DNA of 33,940 nucleotides. Origin: Lachnospiraceae bacterium (GTDB lineage Bacteria; Bacillota; Clostridia; Lachnospirales; Lachnospiraceae). Numbering within the stretch: position 1 is the first letter of the stretch; the number at the start of each line of letters is the position of its first letter. Below, piece by piece: positions 26,870 through 33,940 of the stretch. Location of the stretch: assembly GCA_017417105.1 (NCBI GenBank), contig JAFPZU010000007.1, positions 1 to 33,940 of the forward strand. The letters run 5' to 3'. The position numbers were made by a program, and so were the translations under genes. Under the pieces are notes generated by a model, which was not told the DNA's origin, made no database searches, and worked only from the letters and a program-made list of their open reading frames with translations.

Positions 26870-28219
26870 ATGAAACGCTATACAGCCATAAGGATATTTT
26901 CAATACTGTGTCTTACAGCATATATCCTGTGGCTTTTTTATCTGCTGACGGGGGATGTGTCAAAGCTCTCCTCCACTGTCCAATTTAAGGGACTCAGGGC
27001 TCTGGGCTTTCTTGGCGATGAGCGCTATGAAGACTATATAAATGAATACGTCGATCTTTTCATATCTTTTATTCCCATAGGGTTTCTTACGCCTTTTGCA
27101 AGAGGAAGAAAAGGACTTGGCGGGGCGTTGTGTTTTGGACTGCTGCTGCTGGGTCTTTATGAATGTCTCAGATTTTATTCGCTGGGAGGAATAATAGCAA
27201 TAGACGATGAACTGTGGAGCATGGCAGGTATTATCGTAGGATACGGGTTCTATACTCCTGTTGTGCTTATCATGAATTTTGATGAGGATTCGCCTTATAT
27301 GAGGGGCGGGACGGGTTTTTTGTGGCTTGTTCCGGCGATTCTTTTTGCCTTTATTGTTTATAAGGAGACGGATATTCAGGAGAGTGCTGCAAGGGAGGAG
27401 ATCAGGGAAGATAAATCAGAAGCCGCAACTGAACTTATGACGGCAATCGATGAGGATATGGACGGGGAGATCTATGAAAGACTGCGGGAAGGAATAGGAG
27501 AATATAAGGAAAAGATCGTTTTTGAAGAAGATCAGCTTGTGGCGCAGACCATATTTGACGAGTTTGTTAATATTATGGAGGAGCATCCCGAGTTTTTCTA
27601 CCTGACAGGTGGAGCCAGGATAGATACTGTTACGTACGGAAGCGATAAGACTTTAACCTTTGTGCCGGAGTATTCGGATCCGGTCAGTGAGCTTCCTGAA
27701 ATGACGCGCAGTCTGGAGGAGATTATTGATTCGTTTCTTTCGGAGTGTCCAGGCGGCAGTGAATATAACAGGGCTTTATGGGTTCATGACCGTCTGGTGA
27801 ATGAGACGAGATATGATACCGATGTCCATTATGTTGTACAGTCCATCGAGGAGACACATTTTGATCATGCCTATACTTCCTACGGAGCCCTTGTCATGCA
27901 CAGAGCAGTTTGCGCGGGATATGCGAGAGCCTTTCAGCTGATCCTTGAAAGGATGGGGATAGAATGCGGGTATGTTTCGGGAACAGCCGTTAATTCGGCA
28001 GGGGACAATGAGCAGCATGCCTGGAACTATGTTAAGCTCGACGGGGAGTATTATCTTTGTGATGTGACCTGGGATGATCCGGTAAGCGCAGATAACAGTG
28101 ATATAAACCGTCTGAGTCATGAATACTTCTGTCTTTCGACTGAAGATATGGGACGCGATCACTTCCCTGACGAGGATCAGTCGGTTCCGGACTGTCCGAA
28201 GACGCGCAGTCCGTACTGA
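26870..28219 (+). CDS. Membrane protein: VanZ-like N-terminus fused to transglutaminase-like domain
   Basis: The first part of this 449-residue protein has about five hydrophobic helices (near residues 8-25, 60-78, 85-105, 110-135 and 145-165) and resembles VanZ-like membrane proteins. The C-terminal half has a transglutaminase-like core with the catalytic triad C348 (VCAGYA), H383 (QHAWNYV) and D398 (CDVTWDDP). Such domains act as proteases, cross-linking enzymes or peptidoglycan-related factors; the substrate is unknown. The orientation of the catalytic domain is probably extracellular but not certain. It starts 12 bases after purF and ends before a non-coding gap with its own promoter. Confidence 0.82.
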   Translation: MKRYTAIRIFSILCLTAYILWLFYLLTGDVSKLSSTVQFKGLRALGFLGDERYEDYINEYVDLFISFIPIGFLTPFARGRKGLGGALCFGLLLLGLYECLRFYSLGGIIAIDDELWSMAGIIVGYGFYTPVVLIMNFDEDSPYMRGGTGFLWLVPAILFAFIVYKETDIQESAAREEIREDKSEAATELMTAIDEDMDGEIYERLREGIGEYKEKIVFEEDQLVAQTIFDEFVNIMEEHPEFFYLTGGARIDTVTYGSDKTLTFVPEYSDPVSELPEMTRSLEEIIDSFLSECPGGSEYNRALWVHDRLVNETRYDTDVHYVVQSIEETHFDHAYTSYGALVMHRAVCAGYARAFQLILERMGIECGYVSGTAVNSAGDNEQHAWNYVKLDGEYYLCDVTWDDPVSADNSDINRLSHEYFCLSTEDMGRDHFPDEDQSVPDCPKTRSPY

Positions 28220-28230
28220 AAGTGCGCAGT

Positions 28231-28267
28231 GGGGATGTACAAAAAGGATGGAAGAACCGTCCCCTTT
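28231..28267. repeat. Imperfect palindrome near the end of the transglutaminase gene
   Basis: GGATGG (28246-28251) can pair with CCGTCC (28257-28262) with one G-T pair, and GGGGA (28231-28235) with the TCCCC further on; CTTT follows. It may be a weak terminator. From memory, GGGGACGG-type palindromes recur between genes in Clostridia, so a REP-like repeat is an alternative. This has not been checked. Confidence 0.3.
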
Positions 28268-28275
28268 AGCACACT

Positions 28276-28289
28276 CGAACAAATGTTCT
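28276..28289. promoter_or_regulatory. LexA/DinR-type SOS box candidate
   Basis: CGAACAAATGTTCT matches the Gram-positive LexA consensus CGAACRNRYGTTYG at all but the last position. It lies 18 bases upstream of the -35 box of the CAP-protein promoter, further out than the usual overlap with the promoter core. Confidence 0.45.
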
Positions 28290-28307
28290 AAAATGTAGCG
28301 AAATTTA

Positions 28308-28336
28308 TTGACTAAGCGGGGTAATAGCATTATATT
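28308..28336 (+). promoter_or_regulatory. Promoter of the CAP-domain protein gene
   Basis: TTGACT (28308-28313), a 17-base spacer and TATATT (28331-28336) form a strong sigma-A promoter about 60 bases before the ATG at 28397. Confidence 0.75.
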
Positions 28337-28396
28337 AGTGAGTAGAGGGGGAGCGGCTGTACCGGTGTTCTTCAGGAATGGAGAAGGGAGTGCCTT

Positions 28397-28951
28397 ATGA
28401 AAAAACTTTACGGATCATTTATTGGATTTACGGTTGCGGTGATACTCATCACCTTTCCCGTTGCCGGCGAGGTGGCGGCGAGGGAAGGGGCAGCGGCAAG
28501 CTCGGATGCCATTGGCGAGTCACAGCTTAATACATCGAACGTGAGTATATTAAATAACCTTATGTTACAGAAAATGAATTCCCTGCGCGCCAGCCAGGGA
28601 GCGGGGGCGCTGTCTTTGGATCCTACGCTTAATTCGTATGCGGCCACAAGATCCGTGGAAGCTACCACCAAGTGGTCACATACAAGACCCAACGGGGCTC
28701 AGGGCTGTGATATGATACCTGCGAACAAGTGGAGGGGAGAGAACCTTTCCTATGTCACGTTCCCGGACTTTGCCTATACAAAGGAAGAGCAGGAGCAGGC
28801 GGCCAACATTATGTTTGATAACCTCGTGGCGTCGCCCACGCATTATGACAATATGATATTCGGATCCTTCACCAAGGTAGGTATAAGGACGAATGTAGCC
28901 CAGACAGGCGACGGCACCAGACTGACCACGGCCTATCTTTTTTCAAACTGA
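28397..28951 (+). CDS. Secreted CAP (SCP/PR-1-like) domain protein
   Basis: The 184-residue protein has a signal peptide (about residues 1-28, with a likely cleavage after VAGEVAA) and a CAP domain (about 55-182). CAP hallmarks are visible: LQKMNSLRASQGAGALSLDPTLNSYAATRS, KWSHTRPNG, WRGENLSY and the late SPTHYDNMI and FTKVGI segments. The histidines of SHTRP and PTHYDN correspond to the conserved CAP cavity. These proteins are common in Firmicutes; functions are mostly unknown, with some linked to sporulation or adhesion. It has its own promoter, a LexA-like box upstream and a terminator downstream, so it looks monocistronic. Confidence 0.88.
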   Translation: MKKLYGSFIGFTVAVILITFPVAGEVAAREGAAASSDAIGESQLNTSNVSILNNLMLQKMNSLRASQGAGALSLDPTLNSYAATRSVEATTKWSHTRPNGAQGCDMIPANKWRGENLSYVTFPDFAYTKEEQEQAANIMFDNLVASPTHYDNMIFGSFTKVGIRTNVAQTGDGTRLTTAYLFSN

Positions 28952-28984
28952 CGGAATAGCAGACATAAAAAGGAAAAGAACAGG

Positions 28985-29022
28985 GGAGCCTCTAAGGAAC
29001 AGTTCCTGAAGGGCTCCTCTTT
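28985..29022 (+). terminator. Intrinsic terminator after the CAP gene
   Basis: GGAGCC (28985-28990) pairs with GGCTCC (29012-29017), with an inner AGGAA-CAG-TTCCT stem (28995-29007), and is followed by TCTTT. It separates the CAP gene from azlC. Confidence 0.65.
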
Positions 29023-29045
29023 CACGGAAAGGAATACATGGCAAC

Positions 29046-29747
29046 ATGAACGGAAGATTATTCAGGAGAGGACTTCGCGACGGCGTGCCGATAGCGCTGG
29101 GGTATATGGCTGTAGCCTTTACTCTCGGAATAGCTGCGGAAAACATCGGCATGGATGCCCTGCAGAGTTTTTACATGTCCTTTGGAATGCTGGCATCAGC
29201 GGGGGAATATGCAGCCATACTGCTTATAGGCTCGGCTGCGGGAGTTCTTGAGATCATAGTCACGACGTTTATCATCAATTTAAGGTATTTCTTAATGAGC
29301 TGTTCCCTGTCCCAGAAGATTAAAAAGGATGTGCCCATATGGAAGAGGATGCTGCTTGCATGGTTTGTTACGGACGAGCTCTTCGGAATATCATCGGCTG
29401 TAGAGGGAGATCTTGATCCCGTCTATACCTACGGCGCGGCCATAGTTGCGGTGGCAGGCTGGTGCGCCGGCACGGTGCTGGGGGTTGTGGCAGGAGACAT
29501 ACTCCCTCCAAGCCTTTCTTCAGCCATGGGAGTATCACTCTACGGGATGTTCCTTGCGATAATAATACCTCCTGCCGGGAAAAGCCGTTTCATGGCGGGG
29601 CTTATAGTGACAGCCATGGCGGCAAGCTTTTTATTCACCAGGATGCCGGTGCTGTCTGAGATCCCGGAGGGTTTCAGGATCATAATACTCACGGTTTTGA
29701 TAGCGGGAGCAGCGGCGTTTATAAAACCCATAGAGGAGGAAGCCTGA
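29046..29747 (+). CDS. azlC: AzlC-family branched-chain amino acid exporter, large subunit
   Basis: AzlC with AzlD forms a two-part exporter for branched-chain amino acids or analogues. The 233-residue protein opens with the family region RRGLRDGVPIALGYMAVAFTLGI and has about six hydrophobic helices, including the FYMSFGMLASAGEYAAILL and NLRYFLMS motifs. GGAAAGGAA lies about 12 bases upstream of the ATG. It begins after a terminator and its stop precedes azlD by one base, so the pair is translationally linked. Confidence 0.92.
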   Translation: MNGRLFRRGLRDGVPIALGYMAVAFTLGIAAENIGMDALQSFYMSFGMLASAGEYAAILLIGSAAGVLEIIVTTFIINLRYFLMSCSLSQKIKKDVPIWKRMLLAWFVTDELFGISSAVEGDLDPVYTYGAAIVAVAGWCAGTVLGVVAGDILPPSLSSAMGVSLYGMFLAIIIPPAGKSRFMAGLIVTAMAASFLFTRMPVLSEIPEGFRIIILTVLIAGAAAFIKPIEEEA

Positions 29748-29748
29748 A

Positions 29749-30060
29749 ATGCACGGGAAACAGGTTTACGGGGCGCTTACCATTATGATACTGACCATAT
29801 ACGCCATAAGGGTCACCCCGCTTCTCATATTCAGGAAAGAGATAAAGAACAGGTGGATAAGATCCTTTTTGTACTATGTTCCCTATGTGACGCTTGCTGT
29901 CATGACCTTTCCTGCCATACTTGGCGCAACGTCCTCCGTATGGTCGGGAATGATCGCACTTGTTGTCGGGATTCTGGCGGCGCTAATTAGCGGAGACCTC
30001 TTTACGGTTGCAATATGTGCCTGTGTTGCGGTATTCTTATCAGAAATGATTATATTGTAA
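29749..30060 (+). CDS. azlD: AzlD-family branched-chain amino acid exporter, small subunit
   Basis: The 103-residue hydrophobic protein has three or four helices and the AzlD pattern (YAIRVTPLLIFRKEIKNRWIRSFLYYVPYVTLAVMTFPAIL). It works with AzlC, whose stop lies one base before this ATG. GGAGGA precedes the start. Length is normal. Confidence 0.9.
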   Translation: MHGKQVYGALTIMILTIYAIRVTPLLIFRKEIKNRWIRSFLYYVPYVTLAVMTFPAILGATSSVWSGMIALVVGILAALISGDLFTVAICACVAVFLSEMIIL

Positions 30061-30079
30061 AGCAGATCGGCGAGGCGAT

Positions 30080-30577
30080 ATGAAGAATATTCTTTGGGAT
30101 TTTTTAATGATAGCGATAGGGGTAGTGCTGATCCTGTTCCCCGGAACGGCAATGGACTTCTGTATCAAGATAATAGGCATACTGCTTCTGGTTGCCGGAG
30201 CGGGAGGCGTGATCCTTGGTCTTAAGGGGCAGGGAGCCTACAGGGTATATACGATGTCGGGGGCGGTGACCGCTGTTGTCGGAGGAGCGGTCTGCCTTTT
30301 GCAGCCTCAGCTTATAAAGACCTTCTTACCTCTTGTCATGGGAATAGTGATCCTTGCAACCGGAGTACTTAATATAGGCAATGCTTTTGCCGCAAAGAGG
30401 GCGGGGGCTGCGAGATGGCTGGTATCACTTATTCTTGCTCTTGTGACGGTGGTGCTTGGAGTGATAATACTTATGAATCTGAACGGAACGGCGGATCTTT
30501 TGGTCACCATAATAGGGATAGTTTTCGTGTATAATGGGATATCGATGCTTATAATGAAGATAATGAATAAGGTATGA
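30080..30577 (+). CDS. DUF308 (HdeD-like) membrane protein
   Basis: The 165-residue protein has about six closely spaced hydrophobic helices arranged as repeats, each with a pattern like LLVAGAGGVILGLKG or VMGIVILATGVLNIGNAF, typical of DUF308/HdeD proteins. Homologues have been connected with acid or general stress, but the function is not established. It lies 19 bases after azlD and four bases before the UbiA-family gene, so it is probably co-transcribed with both sides. Confidence 0.8.
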   Translation: MKNILWDFLMIAIGVVLILFPGTAMDFCIKIIGILLLVAGAGGVILGLKGQGAYRVYTMSGAVTAVVGGAVCLLQPQLIKTFLPLVMGIVILATGVLNIGNAFAAKRAGAARWLVSLILALVTVVLGVIILMNLNGTADLLVTIIGIVFVYNGISMLIMKIMNKV

Positions 30578-30581
30578 GATC

Positions 30582-31508
30582 ATGAAGAATTACATCAGGA
30601 TAGCAAGACCCGATCATTGGGTCAAAAACATTTTCATAATACCCGGAATTGCGGTAGGGTTCCTTCTTGCAACCATGCCTCCGCTTCCGGTGCTTTTGTA
30701 CAGATTTGTCATTGGCTTTGCTGCGACCTGTATGATAGCCTCTGCCAATTATGTAATAAATGAGTGGCTCGATGCGGAGTTTGATAAATATCATCCTACA
30801 AAGAAGTATAGACCCGTGGTGTCGGAGAATATGAAGTTTTCGTGGGTGATGGTAGAGTACGTGGTTCTCGCCGCAGCGGGTATACTGCTTTCACTGCTGA
30901 TAAACAGGGGCTTTCTTTTTACAGAGATTTGGCTTCTCGTTATGGGGATCATTTATAATGTCAAGCCGATGAGGACGAAAGATATACCGTTTCTTGATGT
31001 GATCTCGGAGTCGGTCAATAACATGATAAGGCTGCTTTTGGGATGGTTCATAGTAACGGACGGATCCATACCCCCGGGAAGCATACTGTTAGGCTACTGG
31101 ATGGGCGGCGCGTTCCTTATGGGAATCAAACGCTTCGCTGAATACCGCATGATAGGAGATCCGAAGACGGCGGGATTATACAGAAAGTCTTTTGCAGCCT
31201 ACACCGAACAGACACTGCTCTGCTCCAGTATGTTCTATGCTTTCTGTTCAACCTTCTGTATGGGACTGTTCCTTGTGAAATACAGGATAGAGTATGTGCT
31301 TGCAATGCCGTTCTTATTCCTGCTTTTTGTGTATTACCTGTACATAGCTTTCAGGGATGATTCGGCGGTTCAGAAGCCGGAAAAGCTTTATAAGGAAAAG
31401 AAGCTGATGGCCTTCGTGGTTCTTATCGTTGTAATCTTCGTGGTGCTGACGCTGGTTGATATACCCTGGCTGGCACATTTCCAGGAGGCATGGCTTATAA
31501 AGTTTTAA
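30582..31508 (+). CDS. UbiA-family polyprenyl-phosphate phosphoribosyltransferase-like enzyme
   Basis: The 308-residue membrane enzyme belongs to the UbiA superfamily. The first Asp-rich motif is NEWLDAEFD (N60, D64, D68), followed by KYHPTKKYRPVVS. The NxxxDxxxD-DxxHPTKxxRP form is the signature of decaprenyl-phosphate phosphoribosyltransferases (Rv3806c type), not of quinone or heme prenyltransferases. The later KRFAEYR and the RKSFAAYTEQ segments also resemble that subgroup. It should move 5-phosphoribose from PRPP to a polyprenyl phosphate; this is inferred from motifs. About eight transmembrane helices are visible. The B12-binding radical SAM gene and a HAD phosphatase follow directly. 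Confidence 0.87.
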   Translation: MKNYIRIARPDHWVKNIFIIPGIAVGFLLATMPPLPVLLYRFVIGFAATCMIASANYVINEWLDAEFDKYHPTKKYRPVVSENMKFSWVMVEYVVLAAAGILLSLLINRGFLFTEIWLLVMGIIYNVKPMRTKDIPFLDVISESVNNMIRLLLGWFIVTDGSIPPGSILLGYWMGGAFLMGIKRFAEYRMIGDPKTAGLYRKSFAAYTEQTLLCSSMFYAFCSTFCMGLFLVKYRIEYVLAMPFLFLLFVYYLYIAFRDDSAVQKPEKLYKEKKLMAFVVLIVVIFVVLTLVDIPWLAHFQEAWLIKF

Positions 31509-31541
31509 TATATTGATTTTCAGCTGGAGGAATTAAAGATC

Positions 31542-32993
31542 ATGAGTGAGAAAAACAAAGTATTGCTTTTTTATCCGCCGGGACCCATCTTTCAGCGGGG
31601 AGAGGACAGATGCCAGCAGAATGTGGACGGAAGCTCTGCGGAGGCAATGAGGGCCTGTAACGATCTGGGCTATGCGGCGGCAGTGCTCCTTAAGAAGGGA
31701 TATGAGATAAAGCTTCGGGATTACCAGACGGAGCTTTGTACAATGGATGAGCTGAACGCGGATATAGATGCCTTCAAGCCGGATCTTCTTATGATGAGCA
31801 CCACAAACACCAGCATCTATGAAGATATAAAGATCATGAATGATCTGAAGGACAGGTGCGGCGCGGTAACGGTACTTAAAGGCGCGATCTTCTATGCACC
31901 CGAGCAGGCAATGCTGGATCTTCTGGATCTTTCCCATATCGACTATATGATAGGCGGTGAAGTGGACTTTGCGATAGACGGTATAGCGGATTTTGCTTTA
32001 AGAGGAGAGGGAGATATTGCCACAGTCGACAATATCCTCTATAAGGATAAGGACGGTAAGTTCGTACAGACGAAGTTCCATGTATGGGGGCAGGATCTTG
32101 ATTCCCAGCCCTTCCCCGCAAGGGATTATATGAATAACGGACTTTATACAAGGCCGGATACTGATGCTCCTATGGCCACTATCCAGACTGCAAGAGGGTG
32201 TCCATCAAGCTGCGTTTTCTGTCTGACACCGGGGATCTCCGGTAAATGCGTGAGATTCAGAAGCCCGGAGAATGTCATGGCGGAGCTTACGGAATGCTAT
32301 GAAAAATACGGGATAAAGGATTTTTTCTTCAAGGCGGACACCTTTACCATAAATGCGGAGTGGGTGAAAAAGCTCTGCGAGATGATAATAGATTCGCCGC
32401 TTTACGGAAACATTCATTTCACTGCAAATTCCAGAGTAAATCCCTTAAAGAAGGAGACTTTGGAGATCATGAAGAAGGCGGGTTGCTTCATGGTGGCTTT
32501 CGGCTTCGAATCCGGCAGTGATGAGATACTAAAGAAGATCAAAAAGGGAGCAACGGTTGAGCAGAATCTTCAGGCTGCAAGATGGTGTCATGAAGTAGGA
32601 CTTCCTTTCTGGGGCTTCTTTGTCATAGGGTTCCCTTGGGAGAATAAGGGACACATCATGAAGACAAGAAAACTCATCTACGAGGCAGATCCCGATTTTA
32701 TTGAAGTGAAGATGGCGCTTCCGTATTATGGCACACCGCTTTATGAGACCTGTAAGGAAGAGGGGCTTCTTGCAAAGAATGTACTTGGCAGCGATTTCTT
32801 CCATTCAAGCATGTCAGGGACTAAATACCTTACGATAGAAGAGGTGGAAAGCTTAAGGCGAAAGATCCTCCTTGGATTCTATATGAGGCCGAAATACATC
32901 ACCCATAAGATGGGAGAATGCGTTAAACAGCCGTCTGTATTCGCTAACTATTGCAGGTACGGTGTGAGACTGGTGGTTAATCTTTTTAAGTAA
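31542..32993 (+). CDS. B12-binding-domain radical SAM protein
   Basis: The 483-residue protein has an N-terminal cobalamin-binding-like Rossmann domain (about residues 8-150) and a radical SAM domain with the CxxxCxxC motif C220-C224-C227 (CPSSCVFC). Sequence such as TARGCPSSCVFCLTPGISGKCVRFRSPENV is close to the BchE/HpnJ group. The usual DxHxxG lower-ligand motif of B12 domains is not seen; LRDYQTE stands there. This is common in this enzyme class, so cobalamin binding would be base-off and His-off. It may methylate or rearrange a polyprenyl-linked or sugar substrate. It starts 33 bases after ubiA with GGAGGAATTAAAG before the ATG, and the HAD phosphatase begins one base after its stop. Confidence 0.87.
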   Translation: MSEKNKVLLFYPPGPIFQRGEDRCQQNVDGSSAEAMRACNDLGYAAAVLLKKGYEIKLRDYQTELCTMDELNADIDAFKPDLLMMSTTNTSIYEDIKIMNDLKDRCGAVTVLKGAIFYAPEQAMLDLLDLSHIDYMIGGEVDFAIDGIADFALRGEGDIATVDNILYKDKDGKFVQTKFHVWGQDLDSQPFPARDYMNNGLYTRPDTDAPMATIQTARGCPSSCVFCLTPGISGKCVRFRSPENVMAELTECYEKYGIKDFFFKADTFTINAEWVKKLCEMIIDSPLYGNIHFTANSRVNPLKKETLEIMKKAGCFMVAFGFESGSDEILKKIKKGATVEQNLQAARWCHEVGLPFWGFFVIGFPWENKGHIMKTRKLIYEADPDFIEVKMALPYYGTPLYETCKEEGLLAKNVLGSDFFHSSMSGTKYLTIEEVESLRRKILLGFYMRPKYITHKMGECVKQPSVFANYCRYGVRLVVNLFK

Positions 32994-32994
32994 A

Positions 32995-33696
32995 ATGAAG
33001 AAAAACCTTTACGAGATCCTTTCGGAATACGAGCTCATAATCTTTGACATGGACGGAACCCTTTATTTTCAGAAAGGGATGCAGATAAGGATGGCTTTAA
33101 GGCTGATATGCCATGCTCTTTCCGGCAAAAGAGGCATAAGGGATCTCAAGCTGATACTTAAATACAGGAAGCTTCGGGAGGAATGGGACACGGAGCTTTC
33201 TCTCGATGAAGATAAATTATTTGAAAAGCTTTCGGAAGTTACAAGGGTTCCGGCCGATACGGCGCAGGGCATCATCCAGGAGTGGATGTTTGAAAGACCC
33301 ATGGATGCGGTGAGGCTTTGCAGGGACGAAGAACTTGTAAAGACTATAGACAAGCTTAGAGCAGAAGGAAAGAATGTCTGTATTTATTCCGACTATCCGA
33401 CGGAAGATAAGGTCAGGGCAGTCGGGCTTTCCGGCAGGATACCGCAGTATTACGTTGGCATGGAGGGAATAAAGACCATGAAGCCTAATCCCTCCGGCCT
33501 TTTTTATATAATGAGCTGCTATCCGGAAACGGAAAGATCAAAGGTAATAATGGTCGGCGACAGAGCCGACAGGGACAAGGCCGCAGCCGACGGCGCAGGG
33601 ATTAAAAGCATCATTCTTGGAAGATTCAAAATACTGAGGTATTATACACAAACTGAACCTTTCTGTTTGTTTTATTATAGTAAGCGGAATAAATAA
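32995..33696 (+). CDS. HAD-family phosphatase
   Basis: The 233-residue protein is a HAD hydrolase: motif I FDMDGTL (D18, D20), motif II in CIYSDYP, the lysine of MKPNPSG and motif IV VGDRADRD. A helical cap region lies between residues 25 and 115. It is expected to remove phosphate from a small molecule or lipid-linked sugar. In the arabinogalactan pathway a phosphatase must act after the phosphoribosyltransferase, and its place beside ubiA fits, though this is inferred. The ATG follows the radical SAM stop by one base. The final 15-20 residues run into a hairpin repeat that supplies the stop, so the natural C-terminus may have been changed. Confidence 0.85.
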   Translation: MKKNLYEILSEYELIIFDMDGTLYFQKGMQIRMALRLICHALSGKRGIRDLKLILKYRKLREEWDTELSLDEDKLFEKLSEVTRVPADTAQGIIQEWMFERPMDAVRLCRDEELVKTIDKLRAEGKNVCIYSDYPTEDKVRAVGLSGRIPQYYVGMEGIKTMKPNPSGLFYIMSCYPETERSKVIMVGDRADRDKAAADGAGIKSIILGRFKILRYYTQTEPFCLFYYSKRNK

Positions 33697-33710
33697 TCTC
33701 GCTTACTATA
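33676..33710. repeat. 11-bp inverted repeat overlapping the HAD stop
   Basis: TATAGTAAGCG (33676-33686) and CGCTTACTATA (33700-33710) are perfect reverse complements around a 13-base loop that contains the HAD stop TAA (33694-33696). It is AT-rich and lacks a long T tract; it could act as a terminator on either strand or be a repeat-element end. Confidence 0.65.
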
Positions 33711-33725
33711 AAGCCTCCGGCGGAT

Positions 33726-33778
33726 GCGCCCGGATTTTGCAAGGAAATATGCCGCTTTCAGCGGCCAAAATCCGGCGC
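33726..33778. repeat. Nested GC-rich hairpin downstream of HAD
   Basis: GCGCCCGGATTTTG (33726-33739) pairs with CAAAATCCGGCGC (33766-33778) with one bulged C. CCGCT-TTC-AGCGG (33752-33764) forms an inner hairpin. It is the centre of the 33676-33818 cluster. Confidence 0.65.
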
Positions 33779-33779
33779 A

Positions 33780-33814
33780 GTAAACGACAAAACGAAAAAA
33801 GTTTTGTCGTTTAC
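33780..33814. repeat. 14-bp perfect inverted repeat
   Basis: GTAAACGACAAAAC (33780-33793) and GTTTTGTCGTTTAC (33801-33814) pair around GAAAAAA. The trailing CGTTTACTATA (33808-33818) is one base different from CGCTTACTATA at 33700-33710, so the element is built from related inverted units. It is bidirectional and could end transcripts from either side. Confidence 0.7.
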
Positions 33815-33818
33815 TATA

Positions 33819-33927
33819 AAAGTGCAATAAATCGGTTAAGTTCTTTTCATTATTCTCCGATATACACTAATAGAAACGGATTTCTGGTTTTTTGAAGTGC
33901 ATATAAGACATCAAGGAGGATATTACA
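33819..33927. other. Leader region of the next gene
   Basis: These 109 bases contain no gene. A small AGAAA-CGGA-TTTCT hairpin (33872-33885) is followed by GG and six T residues. AAGGAGGATATTACA gives a strong ribosome binding site for the ATG at 33928. No -35/-10 pair is clear. Confidence 0.35.
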
Positions 33928-33940
33928 ATGGTTGATTTCA
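33928..33940 (+). CDS. Start of a gene cut by the window edge
   Basis: ATG GTT GAT TTC preceded by AAGGAGG with seven-base spacing is a convincing start. Only four codons are visible, too few to name the product. Confidence 0.55.

Noticed and set aside
1..33940. CRISPR arrays, tRNA or rRNA genes, phage genes
   Set aside because: No direct repeats with regular spacers, cloverleaf sequences or phage proteins were seen in reading the window; a tRNA or repeat search would be needed to be certain.

Overview
The window looks like a chromosomal segment from a low-to-mid GC Gram-positive anaerobe of the Clostridia, most likely family Lachnospiraceae. This rests on gene order (zinc protease, rsmB, rlmN, PP2C phosphatase, PASTA kinase, rsgA, rpe; then secG, rnr, smpB), AGGAGG-type ribosome binding sites, lipoproteins with Gram-positive lipoboxes, a CGAAC-N4-GTTC LexA-type box and the style of the proteins. 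No rRNA, tRNA, CRISPR array or intact insertion sequence was seen. All recognised genes but one lie on the + strand.

Layout. (1) 165-8203: the conserved Firmicutes translation/phosphosignalling cluster: YugP-type membrane protease, RsmB and RlmN rRNA methyltransferases, PP2C phosphatase, PASTA-domain Ser/Thr kinase, RsgA and ribulose-phosphate epimerase. The thiN gene that often follows rpe is absent. (2) 8204-8882: a 679-base gene-poor stretch rich in inverted repeats, ending in a promoter candidate and a possible 28-codon leader ORF ahead of a membrane-anchored trypsin-fold protein with Ig-like domains. (3) 10500-13463: secG, a strong terminator, rnr and smpB. (4) 13473-15350: the only minus-strand gene, a lipoprotein with a GH43-like propeller and Big_2-like domains. 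(5) 15524-18958: a second transmembrane Ser/Thr kinase, a protein made of two cyclic-nucleotide-binding domains, and a TIM-barrel sugar isomerase-like protein. (6) 18980-22015: a full-length lacZ-type beta-galactosidase interrupted by one in-frame TAG. (7) 22022-26857: a histidine kinase without an adjacent response regulator, a lipoprotein, MetA (predicted acetyl-CoA type) and a PurF-family protein lacking the N-terminal catalytic cysteine. (8) 26870-28951: a VanZ-like/transglutaminase fusion and a secreted CAP protein with a clear promoter and an upstream LexA-like box. (9) 29046-33696: AzlC/AzlD amino-acid exporter, a DUF308 protein, then a tight set of UbiA-type phosphoribosyltransferase-like enzyme, B12-binding radical SAM enzyme and HAD phosphatase. 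(10) 33676-33818: a cluster of three hairpins that the HAD gene runs into, followed by the first codons of another gene.

Working together. The PP2C/PASTA kinase pair should set serine/threonine phosphorylation of cell-wall and translation targets. The second kinase and the tandem cyclic-nucleotide-binding protein may form another signalling unit. UbiA, radical SAM and HAD are the best candidates here for a little-described pathway, possibly making a polyprenyl-phosphate pentose. All 28 gene ends I checked use TGA (15) or TAA (13) and none uses TAG, so the lone in-frame TAG in lacZ deserves attention.
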